Shown here piece by piece: positions 54,402-63,304 of a stretch of 64,000 nt of DNA. The DNA is from Leisingera sp. SS27 (GTDB lineage Bacteria > Pseudomonadota > Alphaproteobacteria > Rhodobacterales > Rhodobacteraceae), in the NCBI RefSeq assembly GCF_028368855.1, contig NZ_JAQNCY010000015.1, positions 1 to 64,000 of the forward strand. The letters run 5' to 3'. The notes beneath the pieces are model-generated. The model made no database searches. It had not been told where the DNA came from and saw only the letters and a program-made list of their open reading frames with translations. How positions within the stretch are numbered: the stretch's first letter is position 1; each line of letters starts with the position of its first letter. A program made the position numbers and the translations under genes.

Positions 54402-55706
54402 ATGTTTACGCACGAAGACCTGTCCAAGATGCAGGCCCAATCCCTGAAGATGCAGAGCTGGATCCGCCAGCAGACCTTCTCCCCCGAAATGGAAAAGACC
54501 CTGCGCCGGTTCTCCTCCTGGGAAGTGGCGGAGCTGATCTTCCGCGTCAACCAGTCGACCCTGCGGGGACGGCTGGCCACCGACCCCTCCCTGCCCCAGG
54601 GCCATGTGGAGGAGGACGGCCGACAGCGCTGGTATTCTCTGGAGGAGATCAACGAGCTGCGCCGCCGCATCAAGATCAACCGCCAGTCCCTGCTGCCCAA
54701 ACGCCCCGCAGGCAAACGGGCGCTGCGGGTGGCGATCTCCAACTTCAAGGGCGGCGCCGGCAAATCCACCGTTGCCCTGCATTTCGCCCATGCCGCCGCG
54801 CTGGACGGCTACCGGGTGCTGTGTGTCGACTTCGACCCCCAGGCGACGCTCTCTCACTCCATGGGCCTCAGCGACGTGACCGAGGATTACACCGTCTGGG
54901 GCATCATGGCCCGCGACCTGGTGCGCGAGACCGGGCGGATGAACGCCGCCTCGCAGGGCGCCGAGTCCGGCACCGCCCTGCCCCAGCGCCAGCTGCCGGA
55001 GGCGATCACCGGCATGGGGCTGCAGGACCTGCGGGTCAGCGATTTCGTCAAGCCCACCAGCTGGCCGACCATCGACATCATCCCCTCCTGCGCCAATGCG
55101 GCCTTTGTGGAATTCGCCTCCGCCCAGTACCGGCACCTGAACCCGGAATGGTCGTTCTTTGCCGCTGTCTCCCGCTACCTCGACCAGCTGCCGGCCGAGG
55201 ATTACGACCTGATGATCTTCGACTGCCCGCCCGCCATCGGCTACCAGTCGATGAACGCGGTCTTTGCTGCCGACATGCTCTATATCCCCTCCGGCCCCGG
55301 CTATTGGGAATATGACTCTACCACTTCCTTCATCGGCCAGCTGTCTGAGGCGCTGGAGGATTTGTCCGCCTTTAACGGCGTTGTCCCCGCGGGGACATTT
55401 GCCTTGCCCAAGGTTTTCCAGGACGTCCGCTTCCTTCTCACCCGTTACGAAAGCGGTAACGATTTGCACCGTGCGATGCGTTCGGCATTTATGAAGGTTT
55501 TTGAGGGTAGAATGACTGAGCACCCGATCGAGATGACCCGCGCAGTCGAACAATCGGGCCGCTTCCTGAGTTCCATCTACGAAATCGATTACCGGGATAT
55601 GACACGCGAAACCTGGCGCCGTGCGCGGGCGTCGTTTGATCAGGCCTATGACGAGTTCAAGGCCTACGCGCTGGAAGCCTGGGAAAAACTGGAGGATGAG
55701 GCATGA
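54402..55706 (+). CDS. parA: Plasmid partition ATPase ParA
   Basis: 434 residues. An N-terminal MerR/HTH-like part (about 30-95; SSWEVAELIFRVNQSTLRGRL) precedes the Walker ATPase with deviant Walker A KGGAGKST (116-123), VDFDPQATLSHSMG and DCPPAIGYQSMNAV. This is the type Ia layout, where ParA also represses its own promoter. Residues 328-332 are VPAGT, encoded by a parS-like palindrome inside the gene. Overlaps parB by four bases. Confidence 0.9.
   Translation: MFTHEDLSKMQAQSLKMQSWIRQQTFSPEMEKTLRRFSSWEVAELIFRVNQSTLRGRLATDPSLPQGHVEEDGRQRWYSLEEINELRRRIKINRQSLLPKRPAGKRALRVAISNFKGGAGKSTVALHFAHAAALDGYRVLCVDFDPQATLSHSMGLSDVTEDYTVWGIMARDLVRETGRMNAASQGAESGTALPQRQLPEAITGMGLQDLRVSDFVKPTSWPTIDIIPSCANAAFVEFASAQYRHLNPEWSFFAAVSRYLDQLPAEDYDLMIFDCPPAIGYQSMNAVFAADMLYIPSGPGYWEYDSTTSFIGQLSEALEDLSAFNGVVPAGTFALPKVFQDVRFLLTRYESGNDLHRAMRSAFMKVFEGRMTEHPIEMTRAVEQSGRFLSSIYEIDYRDMTRETWRRARASFDQAYDEFKAYALEAWEKLEDEA
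55382..55397. repeat. parS-like palindrome, copy 2 (inside parA)
   Basis: Perfect TGTCCCCGCGGGGACA within the parA reading frame, read as VPAGT. Confidence 0.8.
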
Positions 55707-56830
55707 GCAAACGCAGAGTCTTCGACATCGACTTCCCGACTGAACCAAACGACCCCTCTGAAGTAAAAGCGCGCCCCGCGGAGACAGCCGTCCAGAAGCC
55801 GGACCAGCGGATGCGCAAACCGTCTGAATCGCGCCGCGGTCCGATGGCAACCGCGATTTCCGAGAACGCCGATGCGTTGCGCAACCGGGCGGAGGCAGAG
55901 CAGAAAATCCGCGATGAAAACGACCGGCTGGCACATGAGTTCGTCCGGCTGAAGAAGCTGGGGCTGATTGTCGACCGGATCCCGATCGGGATGATCAGCA
56001 TGAAAAAGCTGATCCGCGACCGCAAGGAGGACCGCGATCCTGACCTGGAAGAGCTGAAGGCTTCGATCAAGGCGGTTGGCCTGTCGAACCCGATCCGGGT
56101 CGAACCCAAGGAGAACGGCCAGTACGAGCTGATCCAGGGCTACCGCCGGATGAAGGCCTATTGGGAGCTGTTGAACGAAACCGATGATCACAGCTATGCC
56201 CATATCCCCGCGGGGCTGGTGGCCAATGGCGACACGCTGCAGACCCTCTACCGCCGGATGGTGGACGAGAACCTGGTGCGCCGCGACATCTCCTTTGCCG
56301 AGATGGCGCAGCTGGCGCTGAGCTATGCCGAGGATGCGGGCACCGGGGCGGACTCCGTCGAGGATGCGGTCAACGACCTTTACGCCTCTGCGGGCCGGCA
56401 GAAGAAGATCTATATCCGTCATTTCGCCCAGCTTCTGAGTGCGGCGGGTGATCTGCTGAAGTTTCCGGAGGCGATCCCGCGCGCGCTGGGGCTGGAGCTG
56501 CGGAAGCGGCTGGAGGCTGACGCCGCCAGCGTCCCGGAGCTGCGGGAGGCGCTGACGCGCGCGAAAGCCGCAACCGAGGAGGCGGAGCTGAACGTGCTGC
56601 GCGGCTTTCTCGAGGGCAAGCGCAAACCCGCGCAGCGCCCAGCTGCTGCGCCGCGCCCGGGTGTTGCCAAGACCACCCTGCGCTGCACTGTCCCCGCGGG
56701 GACAGTGCGTTGCCAGGCCCGTGACGGCAAGATCGAAATGGCGATGGAGCGGGACTTCTCCGAGATCGACCGGCATAAGCTGGAAGGGGCCATTGCCGCC
56801 TTCTTTGCCGCCTTGGAGGACGATGCCTGA
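55703..56830 (+). CDS. parB: Plasmid partition protein ParB
   Basis: 375 residues. ParB/Srx-like N-terminal domain (IGMISMKKLIRDRKEDRDPDLEELKASIKAVGLSNPIRVEP, LIQGYRRMKAY) and a central HTH (LVRRDISFAEMAQLALSYAED). The C-terminal part should dimerise. A perfect palindrome encodes VPAGT at residues 330-334. Expected to bind the palindromes and be moved by ParA. Confidence 0.9.
   Translation: MSKRRVFDIDFPTEPNDPSEVKARPAETAVQKPDQRMRKPSESRRGPMATAISENADALRNRAEAEQKIRDENDRLAHEFVRLKKLGLIVDRIPIGMISMKKLIRDRKEDRDPDLEELKASIKAVGLSNPIRVEPKENGQYELIQGYRRMKAYWELLNETDDHSYAHIPAGLVANGDTLQTLYRRMVDENLVRRDISFAEMAQLALSYAEDAGTGADSVEDAVNDLYASAGRQKKIYIRHFAQLLSAAGDLLKFPEAIPRALGLELRKRLEADAASVPELREALTRAKAATEEAELNVLRGFLEGKRKPAQRPAAAPRPGVAKTTLRCTVPAGTVRCQARDGKIEMAMERDFSEIDRHKLEGAIAAFFAALEDDA
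56689..56704. repeat. parS-like palindrome, copy 3 (inside parB)
   Basis: Perfect TGTCCCCGCGGGGACA within the parB reading frame, read as VPAGT. Confidence 0.8.
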
Positions 56831-56836
56831 GGCATC

Positions 56837-56852
56837 TGTCCCCGCGGGGACA
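56837..56852. repeat. parS-like palindrome, copy 4
   Basis: Perfect copy six bases after the parB stop codon and before its terminator. Confidence 0.85.
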
Positions 56853-56868
56853 GAGTTTGAAATCTGCA

Positions 56869-56894
56869 AAGGCCCGGCTGTATTGCCGGGCCTT
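56869..56894 (+). terminator. Rho-independent terminator of parAB
   Basis: AAGGCCCGGC and GCCGGGCCTT pair perfectly around TGTATT, followed by TTC; located just past palindrome copy 4. Confidence 0.8.
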
Positions 56895-56934
56895 TTCTGT
56901 CTCTAACGCTGGTGTTTGTGCCTGTTTTTGCGGT

Positions 56935-56950
56935 TGTCCCCGCGGGGACA
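56935..56950. repeat. parS-like palindrome, copy 5
   Basis: Perfect copy in the intergenic region, 98 bases after copy 4. Confidence 0.85.
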
Positions 56951-57034
56951 AAGCGGAAGGCAGGGGCGCCGGTGCAGCGGAGCCGAAAGAAAAGGACCCG
57001 GATTTGCACCCGGGTCACCGATCATTCTTCTTGC

Positions 57035-57050
57035 TGTCCCCGCGGGGACA
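57035..57050. repeat. parS-like palindrome, copy 6
   Basis: Perfect copy 100 bases after copy 5, just before the end of the convergent YceI-OmpA gene. Confidence 0.85.
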
Positions 57051-57067
57051 ACAGGTTCAGGCGCTGA

Positions 57068-58108
57068 TCAGTTCAAGACTTTGAACTCGATCCGCCGGTT
57101 CTTGGCCCGGTTCTGCGCGGTGTCGTTGGACACCAGGGGTGTGGTCTCGCCATAGCCGACCGCGACCAGACGCTCTGACGGGATGCCTTTCTGCTGCAGA
57201 TACTGGTTCACTGCGGCGGCGCGCTTCTCGCTCAGCGTCATGTTCCAGGCGGCCTTGCCCTGGCTGTCAGTGTGGCCGCCGACCTCAACCACCATGCCGG
57301 GGCAGCGGCGGATGATGTCCGACAGGCTGTTGAGGAAGTCGCGGGAATTGGCATCAAGCCGGGCAGTGGAGGGAGCGAAGTTCACGCTGCGGCCCTGCGA
57401 CAGGATCTCGAACCGCCCGGTGCAGGCTTCGCGGCTGAAATCGCCGCTCGCCTCCAGCGCGGCAGAGGCGCCGGCGGTGACTGTCCCCGCGGGGACAGAT
57501 GCGCTGCCCGCACCGCCGCGCTCAAACATCAGGTCCATGCTGACCAGGCCGACGGGGGTGATGGTGACGCCGGCCGCTTCCTCCAGCTTCTCGCGGCCGG
57601 GGTTCAGATTGAAATCCTCCAGCTTGAGGATCACCGGCTGAACGGTGGCCACGGCGACACGGGTTTCGTCCAGCAGGGTGACCGCGACAGGAATGGTCAG
57701 CCCGGCAGTGACCCCATGCAGGGACAGGGTGACCGGCAGGTCGATCTGCTTGCGCTGCAGGGCAGTCAGGTCGGCGATCTGTTCCGGGCTGATCTGCGCC
57801 GTGATCACCGCTTCGGGGTAGGTGAAGGTTTCAAAGAACAGGAACCGCATCCGCACATTGCGCAGGTCGATGGAGGTGTCGACGGAGTCCAGAGCAATGT
57901 GGATCCTGGCTTCGCCCGTCTCGGAGATGCCGCCGGAGAAGGCAGCAAAGCGGCTGGACTCCGCAATGCTGCCCTTTTTGATCGATATGAATCGAATGGC
58001 AGAAGATTCGGGTGTCAGCTGCCAGCCGCCCTCAAACGGGCCAGCGGCCAGGGCAGGGCGGAGAGTAAGAAGGAAAAGTGTTATTATTGAGAGGGTTATG
58101 CGAAACAT
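57068..58108 (-). CDS. YceI-like domain fused to OmpA peptidoglycan-binding domain
   Basis: 346 residues. Signal peptide (ITLFLLTLRPALAA), a YceI-like lipocalin-fold domain (about 25-195; WQLTPESSAIRFISIKKGSIAES, HGVTAGLTIPV), a short linker, and an OmpA C-terminal domain (about 225-346; GHTDSQGKAAWNMTLSEKRAAAVNQYL, NRRIEF). The N-domain may bind an isoprenoid or other lipid while the C-domain anchors to peptidoglycan. A palindrome in the linker encodes VPAGT (205-209). ATG 58108 gives the clean signal peptide. Confidence 0.82.
   Translation of the reverse strand: MFRITLSIITLFLLTLRPALAAGPFEGGWQLTPESSAIRFISIKKGSIAESSRFAAFSGGISETGEARIHIALDSVDTSIDLRNVRMRFLFFETFTYPEAVITAQISPEQIADLTALQRKQIDLPVTLSLHGVTAGLTIPVAVTLLDETRVAVATVQPVILKLEDFNLNPGREKLEEAAGVTITPVGLVSMDLMFERGGAGSASVPAGTVTAGASAALEASGDFSREACTGRFEILSQGRSVNFAPSTARLDANSRDFLNSLSDIIRRCPGMVVEVGGHTDSQGKAAWNMTLSEKRAAAVNQYLQQKGIPSERLVAVGYGETTPLVSNDTAQNRAKNRRIEFKVLN
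57482..57497. repeat. parS-like palindrome, copy 7 (inside YceI-OmpA gene)
   Basis: Perfect TGTCCCCGCGGGGACA located in the interdomain linker, read on the minus strand as VPAGT. Confidence 0.8.
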
Positions 58109-58296
58109 GCGGCAGCCATCCGGGTTGCTGAAAAGGGACGTCCCGGCATCAGGGCCGGGCAGGAAGCGATGCGCCCAGACTAACAGCAGTCTTGCCGCCG
58201 GGTGCAAGGGACGCGATAGTTTGGTAACCAAATACCTTTAAGAATGATACAGATGCCCGGCAGTGCAGGTGCTGCGGCGAGAAGTGGAGCAGAGAC

Positions 58297-59793
58297 GTGC
58301 AAGTTTTGATGATCCGGGTCCGGATGGTCCTGCTGGCGGCTGCGGCGTCCCTTTGGGGAAGCTGGGTCCTGGCAGAGGAGCGGCTGGCGCTGGTGATCGG
58401 CAACTCAAGCTATGGTGCGGTGTCTGCGCTGGACAATCCCGTGCGCGATGCCCGGCTGATCGCCGGGGCGCTGGAGGGGCTGGGCTTTGACGTGACCCTG
58501 GCGGCGGACGCCAAGCAGATCGAGATGAAACGGGCGATTGCACAGTTCGGCCGCAAGCTGCGCAACGCCGGGGAGGATGCCACGGGGCTTTTCTACTATG
58601 CCGGCCATGGGGTGCAGAGCTTTGGCAGCAACTACCTCTTGCCGGTGGATGTGGCACTGTCGGATGCCGCCGATCTGGACCTGATGGCGATTGAGGCGCA
58701 GTCTGTCCTGCGGCAGATGGCGTCGGCCCGCAACCGCACCAACATCGTTATCCTGGACGCCTGCCGCAACAACCCGTTTGAAACAGTGGCCGACCTGAAC
58801 GAAAGCGGCCTGGCGGAGATGAAGGCGCCAACCGGCACTTTCCTGGCCTATGCCACGGCACCCGGTGATGTGGCGCTGGACGGGGAGGGGGAGAACAGCC
58901 CCTTCACCGAGGCGCTGGCGCGTGAAATCACGGTGCCCGGGGCGCCGGTCGAACAGGTTTTTAAACAGGTGCGCCGCGCGGTTCTGGAGCAGAGCAGCGG
59001 CAAGCAGACACCCTGGGACACGTCCTCTCTGGTGAGTGATTTCACCTTTGCGCCGGCAGCGCCGGAGGCGGCCATGACCGCGGCGGAACTTGAAGAAGCG
59101 CAGATCTGGGCCTCGATCAAGGCGTCGCGCGATGCGATGCAGATCATGCTGTACCTGCGCGGTTACGGCGATGGCAAATATGCCGGTGAAGCGCGGGCGC
59201 TGCTGGCGGAACTGGTGCAGGAGGAATTGCAGGCCGGCCAGCCTGCGGCGGCGGCGGTTCCGGCCCCCGTTCAGGACGCAGAAACAGCGATGTTCCAGGC
59301 GGCGCAGGGGGATGGCAGCAAGGCGGCCTATGAGGCCTATCTGATGGCCTACCCTGAGGGGCAATTCGCCGAAATAGCCGCGGCAGAGGTTGCAGCGCTG
59401 GCTGCGGGTGCCGGGCAGGACCCGGCAGCTGGCGGCGAGTCGCCGGCGGCAGCGCCGGAGCCGGCCGCGGAACAGGCGCCGGCGCCGCTCAGCGAAGCCG
59501 GGCCGGTGACCTATGCCAGCCCCTTGCATGTCGGCGTTCCGGAGATTGCCGGGCTGACGCTGGCGGAGGCGGTGACACGGGCACCGCTTTTTCCGCCCAT
59601 CGAGGGCCTGCCGGAGAGCTATTGGAAGGAGCAGTCCTGCAGCAGCTGCCATCAGTGGACGCGGGAACGGCTGTGCACGCAAGGCAACACCTATCTGAGC
59701 CTCAACATGCAGCGCTCGCTGGGCAAGCAGCACCCCTTTGGCGGCGCGCTGAAACAGGTGCTGAAAAGCTGGGCGGCGGGCGGCTGCCAATAG
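58297..59793 (+). CDS. Periplasmic caspase-like (C14) protein with C-terminal CxxCH motif
   Basis: 498 residues. A signal peptide (VLLAAAASLWGSWVLAE) leads into a metacaspase-like p20 domain: RLALVIGNSSYG, catalytic His104 in YYAGHGVQ and Cys156 in LDACRNNPF. After about 250 comes a helical, Ala/Pro-rich region with two similar units (MQIMLYLRGYGDGKYAGEAR; AYEAYLMAYPEGQFAEIA) like SPOR/TPR-type linkers. Near the C-terminus is CSSCH (448-452) plus two further cysteines. The GTG start is supported by GGAG eight bases upstream. Substrate unknown. Confidence 0.8.
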   Translation: MQVLMIRVRMVLLAAAASLWGSWVLAEERLALVIGNSSYGAVSALDNPVRDARLIAGALEGLGFDVTLAADAKQIEMKRAIAQFGRKLRNAGEDATGLFYYAGHGVQSFGSNYLLPVDVALSDAADLDLMAIEAQSVLRQMASARNRTNIVILDACRNNPFETVADLNESGLAEMKAPTGTFLAYATAPGDVALDGEGENSPFTEALAREITVPGAPVEQVFKQVRRAVLEQSSGKQTPWDTSSLVSDFTFAPAAPEAAMTAAELEEAQIWASIKASRDAMQIMLYLRGYGDGKYAGEARALLAELVQEELQAGQPAAAAVPAPVQDAETAMFQAAQGDGSKAAYEAYLMAYPEGQFAEIAAAEVAALAAGAGQDPAAGGESPAAAPEPAAEQAPAPLSEAGPVTYASPLHVGVPEIAGLTLAEAVTRAPLFPPIEGLPESYWKEQSCSSCHQWTRERLCTQGNTYLSLNMQRSLGKQHPFGGALKQVLKSWAAGGCQ

Positions 59794-60533
59794 GGCTGCC
59801 GGCCTGGATCCAGCAGGGCAGGGGGCTCCCGCCCGTGCAGGTGCATTTGAAAATGCACCGTCCCGGTTGGGCGTGGCGCTGTGCTGCGCACAGCGCGGCG
59901 GCCGGACAGGCTGGCGAAGTGCCGGGCGGGGGGCGGATTCTCATTTGCTGAGAAGCTGTTAAGCGTCAGATAACTGTGGTTTGTGCGTGCGCAACTGACG
60001 CCACCGGCCGCTGTTGATCGCACCAAGGTTTTCCATCGGATACCGGACCTCCTTGACCTGCGGGCGCGCTGCCGCATTGAGCCAGCCAGACGTTCATGCA
60101 GCGCGCAGCGAAACCTGTTTTTGAGCCCTCACCGGACCGGTTAAAATTGTGGTGTAAAGGCAAAGTGGAAGATTTTCTGTGCTTGCATGGAAAACAGGTC
60201 TGCGGTGCAGCGGAGATCCCGGCCATTCATGCAAGATGCAGCGGAATTGAAGCCGTGAAACCGCACAGTGCAGTGGACCAGTTCAGACAGGGAGGCTTAA
60301 GCCGTGATGCTGGCCTTTACCTGTGCAGTAAGACTTGAGGAGCCAAACTTGTTGTTCGCCTAAGCGCGGACCACCCCTTACGCCCGCGGGGCAGGGGCGG
60401 ATAAAAGGTGTTGATTTGTTTGGTTTTTCTGCGGTGGGGCGTGAGTTTTCAACAGTCGCGCCAGTGGCAGGATACCCGGCCGCAGGCGTTTTGTCCCATT
60501 CAGTGTTTGGCTGGCAAGTAATAGACTTCAGGA
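59794..60533. other. 740-base stretch without a supported gene
   Basis: Short open frames on both strands here lack ribosome sites and recognisable motifs. One clear structure is an inverted repeat at 59840-59859 with arms GGTGCATTT and AAATGCACC around GA. The part from 60400 likely carries the promoter of the following LysR gene. Confidence 0.6.
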
Positions 60534-61496
60534 ATGAATACAAAAATCGCCCGCAACCTGTCTCTCAAACAATTCCGCGCTTTTGTTGCGGTGGCGCGGT
60601 GCGGTTCGTTCAGCCGGGCAGCGCAGGAATTGGCGGTCTCCCAGCCGGCGCTATCACTGAGTATCCAGCAGTTTGAGGAAGTGATTGGCGTGTCCCTGCT
60701 GAAGCGGACCACCCGGTTGGTTGAGCTGACCGCGCAGGGGCAGGAGCTGCTGCCGAAGGCAGAGAAGATTCTGGAGGATGTCGAAGCTTCAGTCCTGTCA
60801 GTGAGGGCCAGTGCACAGGACCAGCTCAATCAGGTGCGGGTGGCGGTGCTGCCTTCGGCGGCGGTGCGGATTTTACCGCCGGCGATGCGCGGCTTTGCGG
60901 CAGAGATGCCGCAGGCAAAGGTTCACTTGCAGGACGACAACGCGCGCGGAGTGGAGGCGCAGGTGCTCGAAGGGCGTGCCGATTTCGGGGTGTCGAGCAG
61001 CTGGTCTGATGATCCCAGGCTGACCTATCTGCCGTTTCTGCGCGATCAGGTTGGACTGATCTGCCGCAACACCCAGGAACTTGCGCGCCGCACCGAGCCG
61101 CTGAGCTGGGATTGCCTCGACGGTTTGCCGTTTGCCGGTATGGCCAAGGATACCGGGGTCAGCCGTCTGACCATGGCGGGTAAAGGGCTGCCGGCCTCTG
61201 TAACCAGCCCCGATTTCACGGTGCTGACGATGGCGGCGCTGGCCGGGCTGATTGAAAGCGGTGAAGCGGTGTCTGCGGTCCCCGCGCTGGCGGCACCGGA
61301 TTACCTGAACCCGGCATTGGTCTACCGCAGCCTGTCGGCGCCAACTCTGTACAGGGAGCTTCAGCTGGTGGTGGCAAAAGACCGCCCGCTGCCCTCTGCA
61401 GCTCAGAGCTTTCTGGAGTATCTGCAGAGCCAGGCACGGCAGATTTCCGCGCGGTTTCCGAACCGGACTGTTGAGGCATCCGTTGCCGGGGGCTGA
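60534..61496 (+). CDS. LysR-family regulator of the downstream operon
   Basis: 320 residues: HTH in residues 8-65 (SFSRAAQELAVSQPALSLSIQQFEEVIG) and effector domain from about 95 (VRVAVLPSAAVRILPPAMRGF). Same strand as, and 107 bases ahead of, the 566-residue gene, which it probably controls. A run of AT-rich sequence at 61496-61545 may hold the downstream promoter. Confidence 0.85.
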   Translation: MNTKIARNLSLKQFRAFVAVARCGSFSRAAQELAVSQPALSLSIQQFEEVIGVSLLKRTTRLVELTAQGQELLPKAEKILEDVEASVLSVRASAQDQLNQVRVAVLPSAAVRILPPAMRGFAAEMPQAKVHLQDDNARGVEAQVLEGRADFGVSSSWSDDPRLTYLPFLRDQVGLICRNTQELARRTEPLSWDCLDGLPFAGMAKDTGVSRLTMAGKGLPASVTSPDFTVLTMAALAGLIESGEAVSAVPALAAPDYLNPALVYRSLSAPTLYRELQLVVAKDRPLPSAAQSFLEYLQSQARQISARFPNRTVEASVAGG

Positions 61497-61603
61497 TTTA
61501 TTTGCCTGACTTATAAGTCTTTCGATTCTTCAAATTTTACTTGGCTTCCCTTCCCGGCCAAAGCTGTCTGCGAACGCGCAGGACTGGAATGGGAGGGCAT
61601 TAC

Positions 61604-63304
61604 ATGCTCGCAGCACTTACCGAAAGGATGCGGCCGGAGGCGGAGGTCATGGATCTGCAACGCCTGGGGTCACTGCATTCTTCGACGCTCAGCTTCATGC
61701 GCACTTTGGTGCGGCGGATCATGAAGGAAGAATGGGACATCAGCCGCCGGATGTTTGATCTGGACCCAAAGGGTTACGGCACGGCCATCTATGAAATCCG
61801 GACGCCCAATGGGATTTTCAGCTTTGTGCTGTTTTCCACCGAATTGCCTGATGAGGAGCGCAATGACCGGGTCATTGCCACCAGCTGGGACCTGACCATG
61901 GCGCTTTGTGAAGGCCTGGTGGATGAGGTCTGGCTGGAGGACCTGCGCCGCAATGTGCCGAAACAGGAAGCGGGCCGGGTTGATGCGCGGGTGTTCAGCC
62001 TGTCGCGGGCCAACCGTTCTTCCCGGCTGTTCAGCTATGTGCTGGAAGAATTGAGCGCAGGCCGCCAGCCCGACGCGCAGCGCATTGCCGAAGTCGGCTA
62101 TCTTTACCGGACAACAGCGGTTTACGGCAGCGGCAAACTGGGCATGGCGGACTGGAACAAGGTCCGGGCGAAGTTTCCGGATTTCAACCGCCCGTTTGCA
62201 CCGGAAATGTTCATCTGCTTCATGCTGCGCCAGTTCAGCCTGGACCAGATGGATCATGTCGCCAAGGCCAGCGCGCCTGATACGGCGGTGGCGCTGGATG
62301 GTCGGCTGAAGCGGTTTTTTGGCATTGGCAATTCCACGGGACTGGGCATGGCCCCATATCTGATCAACCATGGCGAATTATTCAGCCAATGGGTGGAGAT
62401 GCGCGAAACGGCGCTGGCGCAGGTCTTGCACAAAGCCGCTCCGACAGCCTGGCGGATCAGCCTGTTCCACAATCTGGTAAGCCGTGCCAAGCAGCATTTC
62501 GGCGAAAGCCGCACCAGTGACGCCGAGCAGATCGACCGCAACCAGGTACTGATTGCGGAGCTCAGCGAAGTGGACACCTGGCTGGCTGGTGCAGGCGATC
62601 AGCTGACAACCTGGTCGGAGCTGACGGATTACGCCCGTGATGTCTGGAGCCTGGAAACACAGGAGCTGATCAATTCCTTCTGCCTGGAGATACACCCTGA
62701 GCTGGTCAATGACCTGGAAGACAATTTCGCCGTCATTCCAAATCCGGTGATCGACCCGGCGATGAGCACTGCAACCCTGCGGCAACTTATCGAAACCCGT
62801 TACGATTGGGCGCTGAAGATTGATTTCTCTGATCCTTCACAGACCGATGCCTTCTGGTACCGCTCGGAAGAAAAACTTGAGCCGCGCTTGGGTTTTGCCG
62901 GCGCTGATCCGGGGGTGGAAAAGCAGATGCCGCTGCCGATCGGCCGCCGGGTGCGCGAATGCTATGATCTGCTGATGCAAGATCTGGCGGAGACCCCGGA
63001 CAGCGACGTGGTGCATTTCCTGATGCGCTGCCCGGCGATGAAAAGCATCGTGCGCCGCATCCAGACCATGTCGCGCCACAAATACGGAGAGATCCGGGCC
63101 AATCTGGCCAGCCGCGACATCCGCCCGATGGACATGCTGCGCTGCAAGCTGGCGTTCTTCGGCGTCAGCAAATTCGACCCCCGCTCCAAGCTGTGGGTGC
63201 GCAACACCATGTATCAAGGCGCTCCGCTGATCGAGGACATCGGCAAGACATACGACAGCTGGTTTCTGCCGCTAACACCGAAAATGGAGGAGGTCCTGGC
63301 ATGA
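61604..63304 (+). CDS. Conserved protein of unknown function, 566 residues
   Basis: Not recognised. It is soluble, with no signal peptide or membrane span, and rich in Arg, Trp and acidic residues. Notable segments: STLSFMRTLVRRIMKEEWDI, YEIRTPNGIFSFVLFS, RSSRLFSYVLEEL, FGIGNSTGLGMAPYLINHG, and a C-terminal CPAMKSIVRRIQTM. ATG 61604 follows GGGAGG at 61591. Its stop overlaps the next start (ATGA), so the two products probably work together. Confidence 0.8.
   Translation: MLAALTERMRPEAEVMDLQRLGSLHSSTLSFMRTLVRRIMKEEWDISRRMFDLDPKGYGTAIYEIRTPNGIFSFVLFSTELPDEERNDRVIATSWDLTMALCEGLVDEVWLEDLRRNVPKQEAGRVDARVFSLSRANRSSRLFSYVLEELSAGRQPDAQRIAEVGYLYRTTAVYGSGKLGMADWNKVRAKFPDFNRPFAPEMFICFMLRQFSLDQMDHVAKASAPDTAVALDGRLKRFFGIGNSTGLGMAPYLINHGELFSQWVEMRETALAQVLHKAAPTAWRISLFHNLVSRAKQHFGESRTSDAEQIDRNQVLIAELSEVDTWLAGAGDQLTTWSELTDYARDVWSLETQELINSFCLEIHPELVNDLEDNFAVIPNPVIDPAMSTATLRQLIETRYDWALKIDFSDPSQTDAFWYRSEEKLEPRLGFAGADPGVEKQMPLPIGRRVRECYDLLMQDLAETPDSDVVHFLMRCPAMKSIVRRIQTMSRHKYGEIRANLASRDIRPMDMLRCKLAFFGVSKFDPRSKLWVRNTMYQGAPLIEDIGKTYDSWFLPLTPKMEEVLA

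Noticed and set aside
55775-55790. Degenerate palindrome-like GCCCCGCGGAGAC in parB
   Set aside because: Several mismatches from the 16-base consensus; likewise ATCCCCGCGGGGCT near 56202. Not counted as partition sites.
60096-60338. 80-residue frame after the caspase-like gene
   Set aside because: No ribosome site, no motif, and an overlapping antisense frame of equal quality.
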